64,000 bases of DNA from Larkinella rosea (GTDB taxonomy: Bacteria > Bacteroidota > Bacteroidia > Cytophagales > Spirosomataceae). Below the pieces are notes generated by a model. It worked only from the letters and a program-made list of their open reading frames with translations. It was not told the origin of the DNA and searched no databases. The position numbers were made by a program, and so were the translations under genes. Below, in pieces: positions 62,811 through 64,000 of this stretch; the stretch's first letter is position 1, and each line of letters opens with the position of its first letter. The stretch is from assembly GCF_003858635.1 (NCBI RefSeq), contig NZ_RQJO01000015.1:558001-622000 (forward strand). Reading direction: 5' to 3'.

Positions 62811-62828
62811 TAATAAATCCATAAAAGT

Positions 62829-64000
62829 ATGTCCTTTAAGAAGAACAAAAAACTCAACAGCGACTTTTCCAGGGTGCTGATAAGCCTGGCTTCGCCTGAG
62901 TCCATTCTGGAGAGTTCGTACGGGGAAGTGACTCAACCTGAGACGATCAACTACCGGACTTACAAGCCTGAGATGGGCGGTTTGTTCTGTGAGCGGATCT
63001 TCGGGCCGGTCAAAGACTGGGAATGCCATTGCGGTAAGTACAAACGGATTCGCTACAAGGGCATCATTTGCGACCGCTGTGGAGTGGAAGTGACGGAGAA
63101 AAAGGTTCGCCGGGAGCGCATGGGACACATCGAACTGGTAGTTCCGGTGGCGCACATCTGGTATTTCCGGAGCCTTCCGAATAAAATTGGATACCTGCTC
63201 GGGCTTTCGACCAAGAAACTCGATCAGATTATTTATTACGAACGCTATGTTGTCGTTCAAACCGGTATTAAAGGAGAAGATGGTATTCAGGAACTGGATT
63301 TCTTAACGGAAGACGAGTATCTGGACATCGTTGACAAACTGCCGAGCGGCAACCAGCTTTTGCCGGATTCTGATCCGCAGAAGTTTATTGCCAAAATGGG
63401 AGCTGAGGCTCTCGAAATGCTGCTGTCACGGGTGAAGTTGGACGAATTATCGTACAACTTACGCCACGCTGCGGCAACCGATACGTCGCAGCAACGGAAA
63501 GCAGAAGCCTTGAAACGTCTGAAAGTCGTTGAAGCGTTCCGGGATGCCAATACCCGTGTGGAAAACCGCCCCGAGTGGATGGTGATTCGCATGGTGCCGG
63601 TGATTCCGCCGGAACTGCGCCCACTCGTTCCCCTGGACGGTGGCCGGTTTGCAACGTCGGATTTGAACGATTTGTATCGCCGGGTAATCATTCGGAACAA
63701 CCGTCTGAAACGCCTGATCGAAATCAAGGCGCCGGAAGTCATTCTGCGGAACGAAAAACGGATGTTGCAGGAAGCGGTTGACTCGTTATTCGACAACTCG
63801 CGGAAAGTGAACGCTGTTCGTTCGGAAGGAAACCGGGCTCTGAAGTCGCTTTCGGATATGCTGAAAGGGAAACAAGGCCGGTTCCGTCAGAACCTGCTCG
63901 GGAAACGGGTCGACTATTCGGGTCGTTCGGTTATCGTAGTCGGTCCGGAATTGAAACTGCACGAGTGCGGTTTGCCGAAAGACATGGCGGCTGAGTTGTT
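62829..64000 (+). CDS. rpoC: RNA polymerase beta' subunit (5' part, cut by window end)
   Basis: The first 390 codons of rpoC, open to the window end. The zinc-binding [14 protein letters not shown] with CDRCGVEV near residue 60-85, the [11 protein letters not shown] helix, and [20 protein letters not shown] (active-centre switch region) near the edge identify it. The start ATG ([16 protein letters not shown]) fits the conserved N-terminus. It follows rpoB after a 326-base spacer. Confidence 0.97.
   Translation, partial: MSFKKNKKLNSDFSRVLISLASPESILESSYGEVTQPETINYRTYKPEMGGLFCERIFGPVKDWECHCGKYKRIRYKGIICDRCGVEVTEKKVRRERMGHIELVVPVAHIWYFRSLPNKIGYLLGLSTKKLDQIIYYERYVVVQTGIKGEDGIQELDFLTEDEYLDIVDKLPSGNQLLPDSDPQKFIAKMGAEALEMLLSRVKLDELSYNLRHAAATDTSQQRKAEALKRLKVVEAFRDANTRVENRPEWMVIRMVPVIPPELRPLVPLDGGRFATSDLNDLYRRVIIRNNRLKRLIEIKAPEVILRNEKRMLQEAVDSLFDNSRKVNAVRSEGNRALKSLSDMLKGKQGRFRQNLLGKRVDYSGRSVIVVGPELKLHECGLPKDMAAEL

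Larger units (their letters stand above)
62503..62828 (+). other. Unusually long rpoB-rpoC spacer
   Basis: 326 bases. It holds a GC stem just after rpoB (CCCGACCG at about 62517 with CGGTCGGG, no T tract), a terminator-like hairpin with six T (62607-62648), a 40-codon frame (62649-62771), and a possible promoter (62782-62810). Confidence 0.6.

Overview
The window comes from a chromosome of the phylum Bacteroidota, most likely order Cytophagales near Spirosoma/Larkinella; the genus is inference. Reasons: several promoters match the Bacteroidota form (TTG or TTTG, about 19 bases, TAnnTTTG); few genes have a Shine-Dalgarno sequence; DUF4295 lies next to rpmG; respiration uses the alternative complex III (act) cluster; and the order tRNA-Tyr, tRNA-Gly, tRNA-Thr, tuf, tRNA-Trp, secE, nusG, rplKAJL, rpoB, rpoC is typical of the phylum. 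Base composition and codon use look even throughout. I see no rRNA, CRISPR, prophage, transposase or insertion sequence.

Layout. 1-5.4 kb: two OmpH/Skp-like periplasmic chaperones, a secreted protein with Ig/cadherin-like repeats, lspA and proline dehydrogenase. 5.6-9.8 kb: a DAHP synthase-chorismate mutase fusion, a small secreted protein, and a pair of Tat-type sugar enzymes (Gfo/Idh/MocA oxidoreductase plus TIM-barrel isomerase). 9.9-16.1 kb, minus strand: a 7TMR-DISM histidine kinase, rimO, a membrane protein, a lipoprotein, ftsY, DUF4295 and rpmG. 16.3-25.9 kb: a lone nuoD, hpt, a TPR protein, an Lrp/AsnC regulator, a GH10-like hydrolase, a ketose 3-epimerase, ispH and a GH3-family adenylase. 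26-33.4 kb: penicillin-acylase-like hydrolase, a third OmpH protein, an unassigned structured RNA, smpB, an HNH nuclease, rpsA and tRNA-Cys.

33.6-50.7 kb is one long respiratory unit. It starts at a perfect Bacteroidota promoter and ends at a strong terminator: actABCDEF (quinol to cytochrome c electron transfer), cytochrome oxidase subunits II and I, heme A and heme O synthases, two subunit III-type proteins, subunit IV, a Sco copper chaperone, DUF420, a small Cys-rich membrane protein and DUF983. It encodes the electron path from quinol to oxygen with its heme and copper assembly factors. 50.8-53.3 kb is an ECF sigma factor, a probable single-pass anti-sigma-like protein and an outer-membrane beta-barrel-like protein. 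53.4-64 kb is the tRNA/tuf/ribosomal/RNA polymerase block, with rpoC cut by the window edge.

Most interesting beyond the genes: (1) at least seven long, mostly non-homologous inverted repeats in intergenic spacers, including a REPIN-like GTAG palindrome pair, a GTAG-footed hairpin element, and a pair sharing a 15-base core with different self-complementary arms; (2) a roughly 220-nt structured RNA with its own terminator just upstream of smpB; (3) a rpoB-rpoC spacer holding a terminator-like hairpin, a 40-codon ORF and a possible promoter; (4) a His-rich loop in ActF and an acidic tail on LspA.
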